64,000 bases of DNA from Latrodectus hesperus (Eukaryota; Arthropoda; Arachnida; Araneae; Theridiidae), in NCBI GenBank assembly GCA_037975125.1, contig CM075855.1:78526945-78590944 (forward strand), written 5' to 3'. The translations under genes and the position numbers were made by a program. This document shows positions 53,515-63,274 of this stretch, in pieces. The notes under the pieces were generated by a model, which saw only the letters and a list, made by a program, of their open reading frames with translations, ran no database searches and was not told the origin of the DNA. How positions within the stretch are numbered: the first letter of the stretch is position 1; every line of letters begins with the position of its first letter.

Positions 53515-55209
53515 CTATTCCCTGGATGTTCCTTTTATCCAATGTAGCACGATCTCAGAATCGGTCCAAAAATATATTTCTTGAATTAGATCTTTAAATA
53601 ATTTCCCTAAATATTTACAAATTCTCACAGCTATAATCGCACCCATTAATTCTAAACGAGGCAAGGTCAAGGTTTTGAGTGGTGCCACCTTACTTTTTGA
53701 AATTACAAGGGTTGTCTTAAATTCATTAGTTCCTGTAGCGTTGCGATATCTAAAATATGAAACAGCTCCATAAGCTTTAATACTCGCGTCGCAAAATACA
53801 TGAAGACTTATGTCCATATTCTTGTTCCCATATTCAAAGTACCTTCTGGGAATTTGCAAGTTTTCTAGGTAGCTTATTTCTTTTAGCCAATTTCTAAATT
53901 CAACTTCATTATCTTCAGGTAGTCGCTCATTCCAATCCAACCCCTTAACCCATATTTTTTGTAGCAAAATTTTCATTTTAATAACATAGGGGAAATGTAG
54001 CCTGCAGGGTCAAATAATTTTGAAACAGTTCCCAAAACTGTTCTTTTCGTGGAGTATTCCTGAATTGAAGCTGAGGCCTTCAAAGTATGAACATCTAATT
54101 TTATAATGTCATTCTCAGAATCCCATATTAGCCCTAGTAATTTGGAGTGTGACGCAGTGTCCTCTCCCGGGTTTAGAAGACCTTCCTGCATCCATAGTTC
54201 TATCAATTGTTTAGAATTCGAAGTTAATTTCCTTAATTTCATGCTCGCGTCATTCAATATTTTTACCGAATCACGAGAAATTTCGAATGCGCGCTCGATA
54301 TTTTCCGTGCCATGGAAAACATCGTCGACATACATTACACAATTAAACATTTCGCAACAATCTGGATTCTTTTTTATCAATATACTTTTTTAAATGATAC
54401 TTTATCGTGATGGCTAATATGAAAGGAGATGAGTTTACCCCAAATGGAAAACGCTTCATTCATATTCATAATTTTAAATGGTTCATTTGCATAATCAGCA
54501 AACCACAGAAATTTCAAATATTTTCGATCTTCTTCTGCAATACTTATGTTTAAAAAGGCCTTTTCGATGTCTCCTGAAAATGCGATTTCGTTTCTCCTAA
54601 ATTTTAGTATTACATCTAAAATACTTGGGTTTAGATTTGGTCCCGGATAAAGCATATCATTAAGTGATTTAGAATTTTCCAATTTTGATGACGCGTCGAA
54701 CACAATACGCACTTTTGTTGTTTCGCTGGCAGGCCTTATTACGGGTCGGTGAGGCATAAAATATCCCGAATTTAATATCTTATCGTTACATTCTTCAACG
54801 ATTCCATTTTCTAGTTGTTCCGTAATTATCCTTTGTATTCTGCAAGTGTTTTTTCGTCCTTACTTAATTTAAGTTTTAAATTTTCGAAACGCCTATGCGC
54901 AACTTCGAAATTGTCATTTAGTTCTTCGGGAAGTTGTTTCCAAATTAATTTTACTTCATATCTTTTATTTTTGTATGATAACCCGTTTTCAAATTGCGTA
55001 ATTATTTCTTTATCCTTAATTGACAATTCCTCATTTTTATCCAAAATCCCCAAATTTTCTAAATCCCAAAATATTTTTAAATCATCTGTAATTATATTTT
55101 TCAAAACAGCGATGCAATTTTGAGAACTTACATTTGCTTTAAATTCCGATCCCACGACCGTCCATCCAAATATGGTATTTATAGCAATTAGGGTTTTATT
55201 TAATCTCAC
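53515..55209 (-). pseudogene. BEL/Pao reverse transcriptase and RNase H, broken
   Basis: Opening: INTIFGWTVVG (55209 downwards) and IFWDLENLGI. RT: MPHRPVIRPASETTKVRIVF, then LNDMLYPGPNLNPSILDVIL and FSGDIEKAFLNISI (54377-54757), a signature of the Pao-type RT. The YVDD box (CVMYVDDVFHG) is at about 54315-54345 in frame 53973-54380. RNase H: VFCDASIKAYGAV, LPRLELMGAI and FWTDSEIVLHWIKG (53515-53976), with catalytic Asp/Glu/Asp positions present. Frame changes near 54820, 54380 and 53975 and a TAG near 53517 break it. Confidence 0.9.
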
Positions 55210-55212
55210 CCT

Positions 55213-55727
55213 TTAATTTAACACGAAGTCCCAAAACAGATCCGCACCGATTAAAATTCCCACATCCAGCAATTCATTTCCTGCGTATGATGAATCAGCT
55301 AACTCCAAGTTTTTTGCTCTCATTAATTTTCTAACTTGTAATGAAGGCATCTGGAGTTTTGCTGCCGTGATATCTGGCACCGCTACAGCCTCGATCTTCA
55401 CTGTGCTTCCATTTTTTCTTTTTATTTTTATTTCTACCACGGGATACGCTTTTTCATTTGTCTGTTTCATGCCAAAAGAATAAACAGATAAATTCTCCCA
55501 TCGCTTCGGATATAGCTTTAGCGTATTAACCAGTGATTGCGTAATAAATGACCTCTGACTGGCACTGCCAAGAGAAATACGCGTGAACGCAGAATTCGTA
55601 TTTGATAAAACTTTAACTGTACATGTTTGCAAATATACATATTTCGAAGTCTCGGAATTTTCCTTACAACTGGAGACAGAACTTATTATTTCTGAATCGC
55701 GAACCGTTGGATCGTGATCTTCATTTA
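55213..55727 (-). pseudogene. BEL/Pao protease domain, catalytic Asp replaced
   Basis: The first pol segment after the Tc1 insertion. It contains FTRISLGSASQRSFIT, corresponding to the DSGSQ-type active site of BEL aspartic proteases, but the codon for the expected Asp is GGC (Gly) here. Later GILIGADLFWDFV is the usual end of this domain. It ends at a TAA at 55213, after which the same frame continues into the RT region. Confidence 0.8.
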
Positions 55728-57342
55728 CAGTTGGCAAAAAAAGTATTAGAACAAAGAGAAATTTGTAGTTTTCAAGTTAATAAAATCAAGTAAAACTTAT
55801 GATCAGTATATAAATGATAATATGTTCTTAGAAAATTATAACTAAGAAAAAAATAAAATTTAAAAATAATTACAATATCATTAAAATAAAAATAACAAAA
55901 TTTGCATCGCAAAAAATGTATTAGAACAAAAGCAGAAACATGCAAATTACAGCGCTGGTGACGTCATTAAACTTTCAAGTTTACTTTCAACCGTATCAAT
56001 GTCAAGGCGTTCGTCTCATTCACTGCTAATTTGTAGAAATTCAGTTTACGTGGACTTTTCCTGCCATGGCATCCAAAATAAAAGAGATTTCACTTGCGAA
56101 GAGAGAACAAATTGTTTACCTACACAATAGTGGCAAAACACTTCGAGAAATTTCCAGTAAGTTGAATGTTTCACTTTGCGCAATTCACAACATTCTAAAA
56201 AAGAAAAAAGAAACTGGTATTGTGGATAGTAGGCCAAGATCAGGGAGACCAAGCAAGCTGACTGTCAGAGAAAAACGAGAAGTAGTTAAAGATACCCTAC
56301 AGTATCCGACAGGAAGTGCAAGGATGTTGGCCGCAAATATTGAATCAATCTCAGGAAAGGTTGTAACACCTCAAACAGTTAGAAATGTATTCCATAATGC
56401 TGGTAATAAAAGGAAGACGGCCAAGGAAAAAACCCTTTCTTTTAGAAATCAACAGGAAAAAACGCCTAGAATTTGCCAAAATTTATAAAAAGAAACATTA
56501 GATTTCTGGAAATATGTAATTTTTTCCGACTAGAATAAATTTGAAATTTTCAAACCTAAATACGTGCTCACAGTTTGGAGAAGAAAAGGAACTGCTTTTC
56601 AGGCTTAAAATGTACAGAAAACTATAAAGCACGGAGGAGGGAATGTCATGATCTGAGGCTATATGGCTTACAAAGGAGATAGAAATCTCCAGTTCATTGA
56701 TGATAAAATGACAGCTTTGTCATTTATTGATGTGTTACGAGATAACTTGAGAGATAGTGCAAAGAAATTTACGTTAGAGAAGACATTCATCTTTCAACAA
56801 GAACAAGACCCCAAACATACTGCTAACAAAAACAAAGAATGGCTATTATATAATCCTCCCCGAAGATTGGTAGCTCCCCCACAGTCCCAAGACTTGAATC
56901 CTATAGAACATTTGTGGTATCTATTGGATGAAAAAGTGAAAAAATTCCCAATAACAAGTAAAGCAAGCTTTGCAAGATGCCTGGACCAGCATGTCATCAA
57001 ACGTCACCAAAGATTTGGTGGAATCTATGCCAAGACGTCTGGATGCAGTAATTTCAGCCAACGGACTGCATACCTTGTATTAGTATCACGTTCGAATTTT
57101 TAGTCTTTTTATTTTATGAATGATTCATTATTAAAGCCCGATGTTCTAATACTTTTTTTGCAAAGCACAAATCTTTTATTTTAATTTTTTTAAATCCTAT
57201 TGATTCTAAATATGAGTAGTTATGTACCATGAGTAGTTATGTAAAAGTATTACATAATATACATACTATGTGACAAATGTTTCATTTTATTACCTTGAGA
57301 ACTTAAAAATTCCTATTGTTCTAATAATTTTTTTGCCAACTG
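55728..57342 (+). mobile_element. Tc1-family transposon inserted in the BEL element
   Basis: The ends are CAGTTGGCAAAAAAAGTATT on the left and its near-exact inverse on the right, flanked by TA at 55726-55727 and 57343-57344. Length is 1,615 bp. Internal copies of the end motif lie at about 55904-55931 and 57141-57166, giving an IR/DR arrangement with two transposase-binding repeats per end, as in Tc3 and Sleeping Beauty-like elements. The single transposase is on the plus strand and broken. Confidence 0.95.
56066..57103 (+). pseudogene. Tc1-family transposase, broken
   Basis: Frame 56066-56488 begins MASKIKEISLAKREQIVYLH and carries the paired helix-turn-helix DNA-binding domain (GKTLREISSKLNVSLCAIHN, then SRPRSGRPSKLTVREKREVV, a linker with the GRPR-like motif). 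A shift near 56450 and stops near 56510-56660 hide the first catalytic Asp block. Frame 56663-57103 retains FQQEQDPKHTANKNKEWL (the DNDPKHT-like block with the second Asp altered to Glu or Gln) and SQDLNPIEHLWYLLDEKV with the last catalytic acid. A final shift follows HQRFGGIYAK. It cannot make an active enzyme. Confidence 0.9.
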
Positions 57343-58675
57343 TATTTCATTGATTTGATTCGGAATTTCATTAATTAATTCGTTACCTATGATAACATTC
57401 GGATTTATTTTATTTAAACAAATGGAAGTATGATGATTTTTGTTTTTGCATTTATTACAAGGATATTTGTTAGAATAACAGTATTTACTATGATGAAATT
57501 TCTTAAAACAAACAAAACATCTTTTTTCAGCTCGTAATTTTTCTATTTTGCTTTGTACAGGCATTCTACACTTAAACGTATCATGGGGACCCAAACAGAA
57601 TATACAATTAAAGGATTTCACTTGAGTATTAAAAGCAGTTGTTGAAGGCAAATTTCTCATAGGACTTTTATTTACATTTTTAAATTGATTGGAGCTAAAT
57701 TTCTATTCGCTTAAAACTAGCGAAGTGTTTTCTCTACACTTAATTTCGTTTTTCAAAAACGAAAGTAATTCAGATACATCTTTATTTTCATGAGATTTCC
57801 GATTCCGATTAAATTCAATTACTAACTCTTCGGGTAATAATTTCATTAAAATTGGAATTAAAAGGTGTCCATAGGATCCCGAAGCCCCCTGTAAGGACTC
57901 TAAATTTCTAATGCAAATTTCCAACTCATCGTAAAGTTTTCGTAACTCTCTAACATTCGATACATTTTTTACCTTTTCTAAATTCAGTAATTTATTCATA
58001 AAGGTATTAATAATGACGTCTTTGCGTCCGAACCGATCCTTCAACAATGTTACACAATTGTCATAATTCTCACTACTTATTCAAAACTGAAAACGACATT
58101 TAATGCTTGTCCGGTAAGAAATGTTTTCAAATACGCAAATTTCTGAATTTTAGAAAGAGAAGAATTTTGTTCAATTGTATTTTCATAAAAATTCCAAAAT
58201 TCATTAAAGTACTTAGGGTTGCCAGAAAATTGTTTAATATTTAATTTTGGTAATTTTATTGCATTAGAAACATTTGTGCATTCGCTCGCAGTATTCTCGG
58301 AACTTTTTGTTTCAACAAATTTTTCAACCGAATTTTTGTCGACGGTTGTTTTGTTTTGTCGACGGTTTGTTTTGTCTGTTTTGTTTTGAATACAGCGTCT
58401 CATTTTATTAGCAATTCTAATACATTTCTCCTGATATTCGTCGCTTACGTTAATTTCCTGTTCTAATGATTCTATTTCTATAAGATTTTCTATTTCGGAG
58501 TCTAAGGTTTTAAGACCTTTTTCTTTTCTATAAGAACCTCTAGATGTTCTTCAAGTTCATTTTTATCAATTCCTTCATCAACTAAAGAAACTTCAATTTT
58601 GGATATAAGTTTAGTAGTTATAGTTCTTTCTATAGCACGTTTGTGCTTTAATCTATAAAGGTCTTTAGTAGACAT
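57313..58675 (-). pseudogene. BEL/Pao gag, broken
   Basis: Gag forms the particle and packages RNA. A start ATG lies at 58675-58673. The frame shifts near 58520 within an A/G-rich run and resumes in 58077-58403, where the core includes LPKLNIKQFSGNPKYFNEFW, the conserved BEL gag opening. It is broken again at about 58050-58080 and resumes at 57703-58047. After a TAG at about 57702 the frame 57313-57660 carries two Cys/His knuckle-like clusters (FCLGPHDTFKC and RCFVCFKKFHHSKYC). The Tc1 element interrupts it at 57343. Confidence 0.85.
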
Positions 58676-58792
58676 TTTTAAATCGTAACAAAATTTTCTT
58701 TTTACTTAAATTTCATAAAATAACAAGTATTGAATATAATTAAATTTTTGCCTACCTGTGATTTTCTTCTTTATTATTCCAAACGTATCTCA

Positions 58793-58810
58793 TTCCCGGC
58801 TGATGCACCA
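58793..58810 (-). promoter_or_regulatory. Primer-binding site, tRNA-Gly type
   Basis: Directly after the 5' LTR the minus strand reads TGGTGCATCAGCCGGGAA. This is complementary, with about one mismatch, to the 3' end of arthropod tRNA-Gly(GCC), a primer used by some BEL/Pao elements. The tRNA comparison is from recalled knowledge. Confidence 0.8.
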
Positions 58811-59180
58811 TAAATAAAATCACTCACAATTCAATGCTTTTTGTAGAACAAGAAAAAGTGACTCGGATTCGTCAATCAAGAAGTAGGCAAATTTCACGCA
58901 TCACAACGTTTAATTTATGTATAACCATATACACATTTCCAAAGCACAATATACTTAATTGGTAGCATAATTAATTATATAACACTTATTCGTAACACAA
59001 TAATACTTTTCTCATATGTAACATAATTTCAATATTGTACTTAGCATTAATCATTTTGTAGCAATTAACATTTTTGTAGCAGACTGGTCATAACAAGACC
59101 TTTTTAGTCGGTGGTTCTTTTCACACTAACTTACCACGCCACCTACTGGCGTAAACAGATCGGAGTGAGCATTCTTCACA
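58811..59180 (-). repeat. BEL/Pao 5' LTR
   Basis: Read on the minus strand it starts TGTGAAGAATGCTCACTCCG and ends TGATTTTATTTA before the primer site. It differs from the other LTR at three of 370 positions. Confidence 0.95.
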
Positions 59181-59185
59181 AACAG

Positions 59186-60785
59186 TTAACAAACTTGTTG
59201 CATGGTGTGCTGAGAATGGCCATATCTTATCACCAAGCAAAAGTAAATGTGTCCACTTTTGTAGAAAGACTAGCCTGCACAATAATCCAATGATATACAT
59301 CAAAAGCACTCCAATATAAGTAGTCAATGAAATAAAATTTCTGGGAATCATCTTTGACCGAAAATTAACCTTTCTTCCGCATGTTTTGTATTTGCGGAAG
59401 AAGTGTGAGCGATCGCTTAATGTCCTCAAGGTGTTGTCAAACACATCTTGGGGTGCAGATCGCACATCAGTACTTCGAATTTATCAGTCATTGATTTTAT
59501 CCCGCATTGACTACAGGTGTGTTGTTTATAGATCGGCTAGATCTTCTATTTTACGAAGACTGGACACAGTTCATCACTCTGCTTTGAGGATATGTTCTGG
59601 GGCATTCCGCACATCACTTCTCCAGAGTCTATACGTAGTATGTCAATAGTTACCAATAGACTTGAGACGAATGCAGCAGTCTCTCAATTATTATGCTAAG
59701 ATCATGTCGACCCCTAATCATCCGATACGTTCCATGGTTCCAAATACCTCTCTCATGAGATTATATGATGTTCGTCCAATGAGCATCCCACCTTTTCTCA
59801 CACGAGCCAAATCACATCTGTGGCTCACAGACCTATGTGATATATGGATAGAGAGTATTTATCCATTTGCTCATCCGCCTTGGTATGACCCAACAAATAC
59901 TTTTATCAATACCTTTGCTCACTACAGAAAATCTGACACAACACCTATTGTTTTTCAACAGCTATATCCCTCTTATCGCCGTCAGTATCAATCATACAAA
60001 CCTGTATTCACAGATGGTTCTAAAACAGCAGGACATGTGGGCTGTGGAGTTTTTATCAATAATACAGCTTTTAGTTACAGCCTATATTCATCCTGCTCCG
60101 TCTTTACTGCTGAAGCAACTGCCATCTGCTACGCGCTTCAGCACGTGAATACAGATGATTGTCATGAATTTTGTATTTACACTGACAGCATGAGTATTAT
60201 TGAAGCTTGAGAAGCAATAGTCATCCTGTTGTGTCGAGAATTTTCTCAGCATTGGATTCCCTTGCAGGCAAGGGATACATAATAATATTTTGTAAGATAC
60301 CAAGTCACGTAGGTCTTGATGGAAACGAGAGAGCGGATGCAGTTGCAAAGACTGCTGAAGATCCAATTTTACCATCGGTTCCGCTCTCAGATGTGAGAAA
60401 GGGTATGAAAAGAATTATGTGTTCCCTATGGGAAGAATCATGGAACTTGCAGGTCGGAAACAAACTCCATAGCGTTTTCTCATCCCACACCTCATTATCA
60501 ATTTTCTCGTTAAGAAGTGCAGAGGTTAGATTGACTCGCCTTCGTATCGGACACACACGTTTCACCCATAGACATTTCTTTTTGAGAGAATTAAATCCTT
60601 GGTGTGAAATGTGTGATGAAGCTTATACTGTGCATCATATTTTAATTTCATGTTCATGTTTTAACCATTTACGTATACACTTTTTTAATACAGATATTTT
60701 AACTTTACCTGATTTATTGGGGGATCCACTCCACAGAAACCTATTTGCGTATTTAAGAGCAATAGGTTTTTTACAAAATATTTGA
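59186..60785 (+). pseudogene. LINE ORF2 part 2: RT thumb, RNase H and C-terminal Cys/His cluster
   Basis: The frame resumes with AENGHILSPSKSKCVHF and IKFLGIIFDRKLTFLPH, the end of the RT domain. RNase H follows: PVFTDGSKTAG (Asp), FTAEATAICYAL (Glu), FCIYTDSMSII (Asp), then after a frameshift near 60208 KIPSHVGLDGNERADAVAKT (His/Asp). A terminal zinc-like cluster is WCEMCDEAYTVHHILISCSC. Stops near 59312 and 59649 and the shift at 60208 break it. The stop codon of the last frame is at 60783-60785. It joins in register with the left half at codons for LQTAVNKL across the LTR insertion site. Confidence 0.88.
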
Positions 60786-61026
60786 TTTAATTTTAAACTT
60801 TGTTATTATATTTATATATTTATGTATGTGTCTATATATATTTAGGGCTTTTTTAATTACTTCATATGCAATTATTTTTATTTTTTCAATTTTTATTTTA
60901 CAATTATTTTTATAGTTTTAATGTTGCTTGGGTCATAAAAAATAAATAAATAATAAAAAATATAAATAAATAAAATCTAAGTCCAATTTTGGAACTTGCG
61001 CCATAAAACCCAACCAACCAACCTTG
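60786..61026 (+). other. LINE 3' UTR and (AACC)n tail
   Basis: AT-rich 3' UTR with AAATAAATAAAT runs, then CCATAAAACCCAACCAACCA and ACCTTG before the target duplication. The tail is tetranucleotide-like rather than poly(A). Confidence 0.8.
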
Positions 61027-61326
61027 ATTTTTAATTTGACATTTTTAATTATTTGTAATTGCTAATTATATAAATAAATTTAATTAACATGTGTCACCAA
61101 ATTTCCAAAATTAGTGATGTTTTTTGCTTAAATTTATCATAATTAAATTAAAGAGTCAAAAAATTTAAATTTTGTTTCTATTGTTAAAATTGAATTTAGG
61201 TCATTATTTAATAATGTAATATTTTATTAATAAAATTTACTTGAACGAGTTTTTTTCCTTTCTGTCCATTGATTTTTCCTTTGATAGTGATGCAAAAAGT
61301 TCATTAAAATGAGTGAGGAAAGTGAA

Positions 61327-61556
61327 GCCCAGTGGTGTAGTGATAGTGCTTTGTGGTTCCAAAGCACAGGTTTAAGGTTCGATCCTTGGACGAGGGAAAA
61401 TCGACTCGGCTTTCCCTCTCTTTATTGCGTCGATAAAAGTTAACACCAAGCATGCTTGGGAGCTAATATGTTTTGCACCCCAGAGTCTAGAATCAAGTAA
61501 ACAGATATGGGCAGTGTAAGTCTTGTCCTCATGGAAGCTGTTGGGTCACTGAGTTT
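61327..61556 (+). mobile_element. tRNA-derived SINE, family B
   Basis: Starts GCCCAGTGGTGTAGTGATAG (A-box region) and has a B box GGTTCGATCC at about 61377. It continues with AAAATCGACTCGGC and GTCGATAAAAGTTAACACCA then AGCATGCTTGGGAGCTAA, shared with 41918-42175. It lies just after ATGAGTGAGGAAAGTGAA, which could be a disrupted coding start. Confidence 0.82.
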
Positions 61557-61767
61557 AGTTAAGCTTATTTTAACAGGTTTTCTTTAAATAATGTTCCTTA
61601 GTTTCTTTTTTTTTCAGTCTGTTTTATTTGAATTTGCATTGGACAGTTGAAAATTAGTTTAATTGAAAATATATTTCTGTATATTTTAAATTATGTTGAA
61701 CTTATGACTGTTTTCTATTTGATGTATTAATGGAACTCTCATAGTAATTTATTACATTTATATGGAG

Positions 61768-63274
61768 ACCAGAAATTGTTGAAAGTTATGATAACCAAAA
61801 CTCAATAGTAAATCATTCATATTTTGAAGATGGTTCGCAAAAAGTAGATGAATTGGAAGAAAGTCGTGATTGTATGGTAGTAGAAGGATTGCAAAAATTA
61901 AATGATTCGAAAGTTGAGGATCTAATAAGGTCATTTATGTCCTGAAGACAGCTCACAGGAATCACAAAAAAATGGTCAGGTCATTCTGAGGAAATAAAAG
62001 AGTTGATTGTGAATTGGATGATTCAGAAGATGGAGATCAAATAAAAGGTGATTTACATCTTGAAGGTAGCTCTCAAGAAATAGATGAATTACAAAAAAGT
62101 GATGATTCAATGGAAATTGTGGAATTGGAAGAATTAAATGATTTACAAGATTGGGTTGTAATAGATGGTCCTTTAAGTTGTGAAAGTGGCCCACAGGAAT
62201 TAGAAAGAAGCAAGGATTCTGATAAAGAACAGGAGTCGCCAGTATTAGATGACTTGGAAGATGGCAATAGCACTGAAAGTGTGTAAGTTAATATTAACAT
62301 AATTTTCTACATTCATCTTCTCTCAAATGACATAATGTTTAGGTAGATTATTGAAATTTTATACTTAGTGTAGAAAATTTATAAAGTGAATATATTAACA
62401 ATATCTCTTCTATTTTATTTTCAGTATTGAGAGTTAAATGAAATTATAAAAATAATTTTTCTTTATTATTAAAATTTACTTATTTTGTTACTAGATTTAT
62501 CTTTCCAGCTGCTGCATTATGAAATTTAATTTAAAAAAATATGTTATAATGATTTTACTATAGTTTATTATTATCTAAAAAAGCTGAAATATTTTAAATT
62601 CTGAATATTTAATGATAATAAAGAATTTGCTCTAAAATGCATGTAAACTAAAATTTTTTTTTTAAGTTAATTCTGTTTTGAAACTTCGCGCAAAGATTTT
62701 TAACGTTTTAGAAAAACTGTGCAAACATTTGAACAAATGCAATGGGAATCAGATAATTAATATGAAACATCCATTATGTAAAATATATTAAAAAAAGCAT
62801 AGGAAGAAAATTCATATCTATGTCAAAATCAAAAAGCACAAATGAAAAATTTGCGATTTTAAGTGTACTTCCTATTTTATTGTCTTATTTGTAAAAAGCT
62901 TGTTCTCAGTTTTTTCTTCTTTGAAAATAATTTGAAGATTCTTCCACTTTTTCTAAAAAGAAAACAAATTTCTTTTTAGAAAGAATGAAAGCAGAAAAAT
63001 AAATTAGATTTACTGAATTGTCATTAAAATTGAATTTGAACACCAACACAATGGAGTTCATTTTGTTTTGGTGCAAATTTTGTTTCAATATCAAAAAAAG
63101 TAGGAATGTTAGACATCAGTCAGGGTAAGGATTGTTTTATCTTCTGTTAACAGAGAGAGAGAGTTTGTTGAGAAAGAATGGACACAGTTATTCAACTATT
63201 TAGAAGTTGCAAGGCAACTTTTGAAAAACAATACACCAATTTTTATTGTGCTTGAAGAACAAACAGCATATTAA
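61768..63274 (+). CDS. Acidic repeat protein of unknown family (partial, split gene)
   Basis: I do not recognise this protein. Proposed exons are 61768-61929, 62001-62282 and 63154-63274, with compatible phases (2, 2, 2) and a strong donor GTAAGT at 62283. The last exon follows TTCTGTTAACAG and ends EWTQLFNYLEVARQLLKNNT, then PIFIVLEEQTAY and TAA. The middle exon is Asp/Glu/Ser-rich: LHLEGSSQEIDELQKSDDSM, EIVELEELNDLQDWVVIDG. The DNA is built of diverged units of about 119 bp. The proposed 71-bp intron 61930-62000 covers one unit that has two frame changes, so that join may instead mark decay. The start lies upstream, perhaps cut off by the SINE. An alternative last exon at 62425-62437 would end the protein after four more residues. 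Confidence 0.4.
62001..62282 (+). CDS. Acidic repeat protein, middle exon
   Basis: An open frame of 94 codons flanked by a good donor. Composition is strongly acidic (ELDDSEDGDQ, DSDKEQESPVLDDLEDGN) and unlike the Ile/Lys/Asn-rich random frames around it. MEIVELEE and WVVIDG resemble SUMO-interacting motifs. Minus-strand frames over it (61976-62194 and 62073-62300) are mirror artefacts. Confidence 0.5.
62283..63153. other. AT-rich DNA, probable intron
   Basis: No coding frame. It contains an alternative short 3' exon candidate at 62425-62437 (acceptor ATTTTCAG). Confidence 0.35.
63154..63274 (+). CDS. Probable last exon (EREFVEKEW...EEQTAY, stop)
   Basis: Acceptor CTTCTGTTAACAG, 40 codons including the TAA, balanced amphipathic composition (FVEKEWTQLFNYLEVARQLL), and a phase matching the donor at 62283. 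Joining it to the acidic exon is inference. Confidence 0.4.

Larger units (their letters stand above)
51203..59180 (-). mobile_element. BEL/Pao LTR retrotransposon inserted in the LINE
   Basis: Two 370-bp LTRs (51203-51572 and 58811-59180) bound about 7.98 kb, of which 1,615 bp is a later Tc1 insertion. Target duplication: AGCAG at 51198-51202 and AACAG at 59181-59185 (5 bp, one difference). On the minus strand the order is LTR, tRNA-Gly primer site, gag with zinc knuckles, then pol with protease, RT, RNase H and integrase, purine tract, LTR. RT and integrase motifs are those of the BEL/Pao superfamily. No envelope gene is visible. All proteins are disrupted. Confidence 0.95.
47477..61026 (+). 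mobile_element. Full-length LINE (I superfamily, RNase H-bearing), split by a BEL/Pao insertion
   Basis: The two halves, 47477-51202 and 59186-61026, together form one non-LTR retrotransposon of about 5.6 kb. An 11-bp target duplication ATTTTTAATTT occurs at 47466-47476 and 61027-61037, so the 5' end is complete. The order is GC-rich 5' UTR, ORF1 with a CCHC knuckle, then ORF2 with endonuclease, reverse transcriptase, RNase H and a C-terminal Cys/His cluster. The 3' end is (AACC)n followed by TTG. RNase H places it among I-superfamily LINEs; the exact clade is inference. Both ORFs have stops and frameshifts, so it is not autonomous now. Confidence 0.9.

Noticed and set aside
61976..62300. Minus-strand His/Leu-rich and Ser-rich frames
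   Set aside because: They mirror the acidic plus-strand exon, which has the splice donor and the more protein-like composition.
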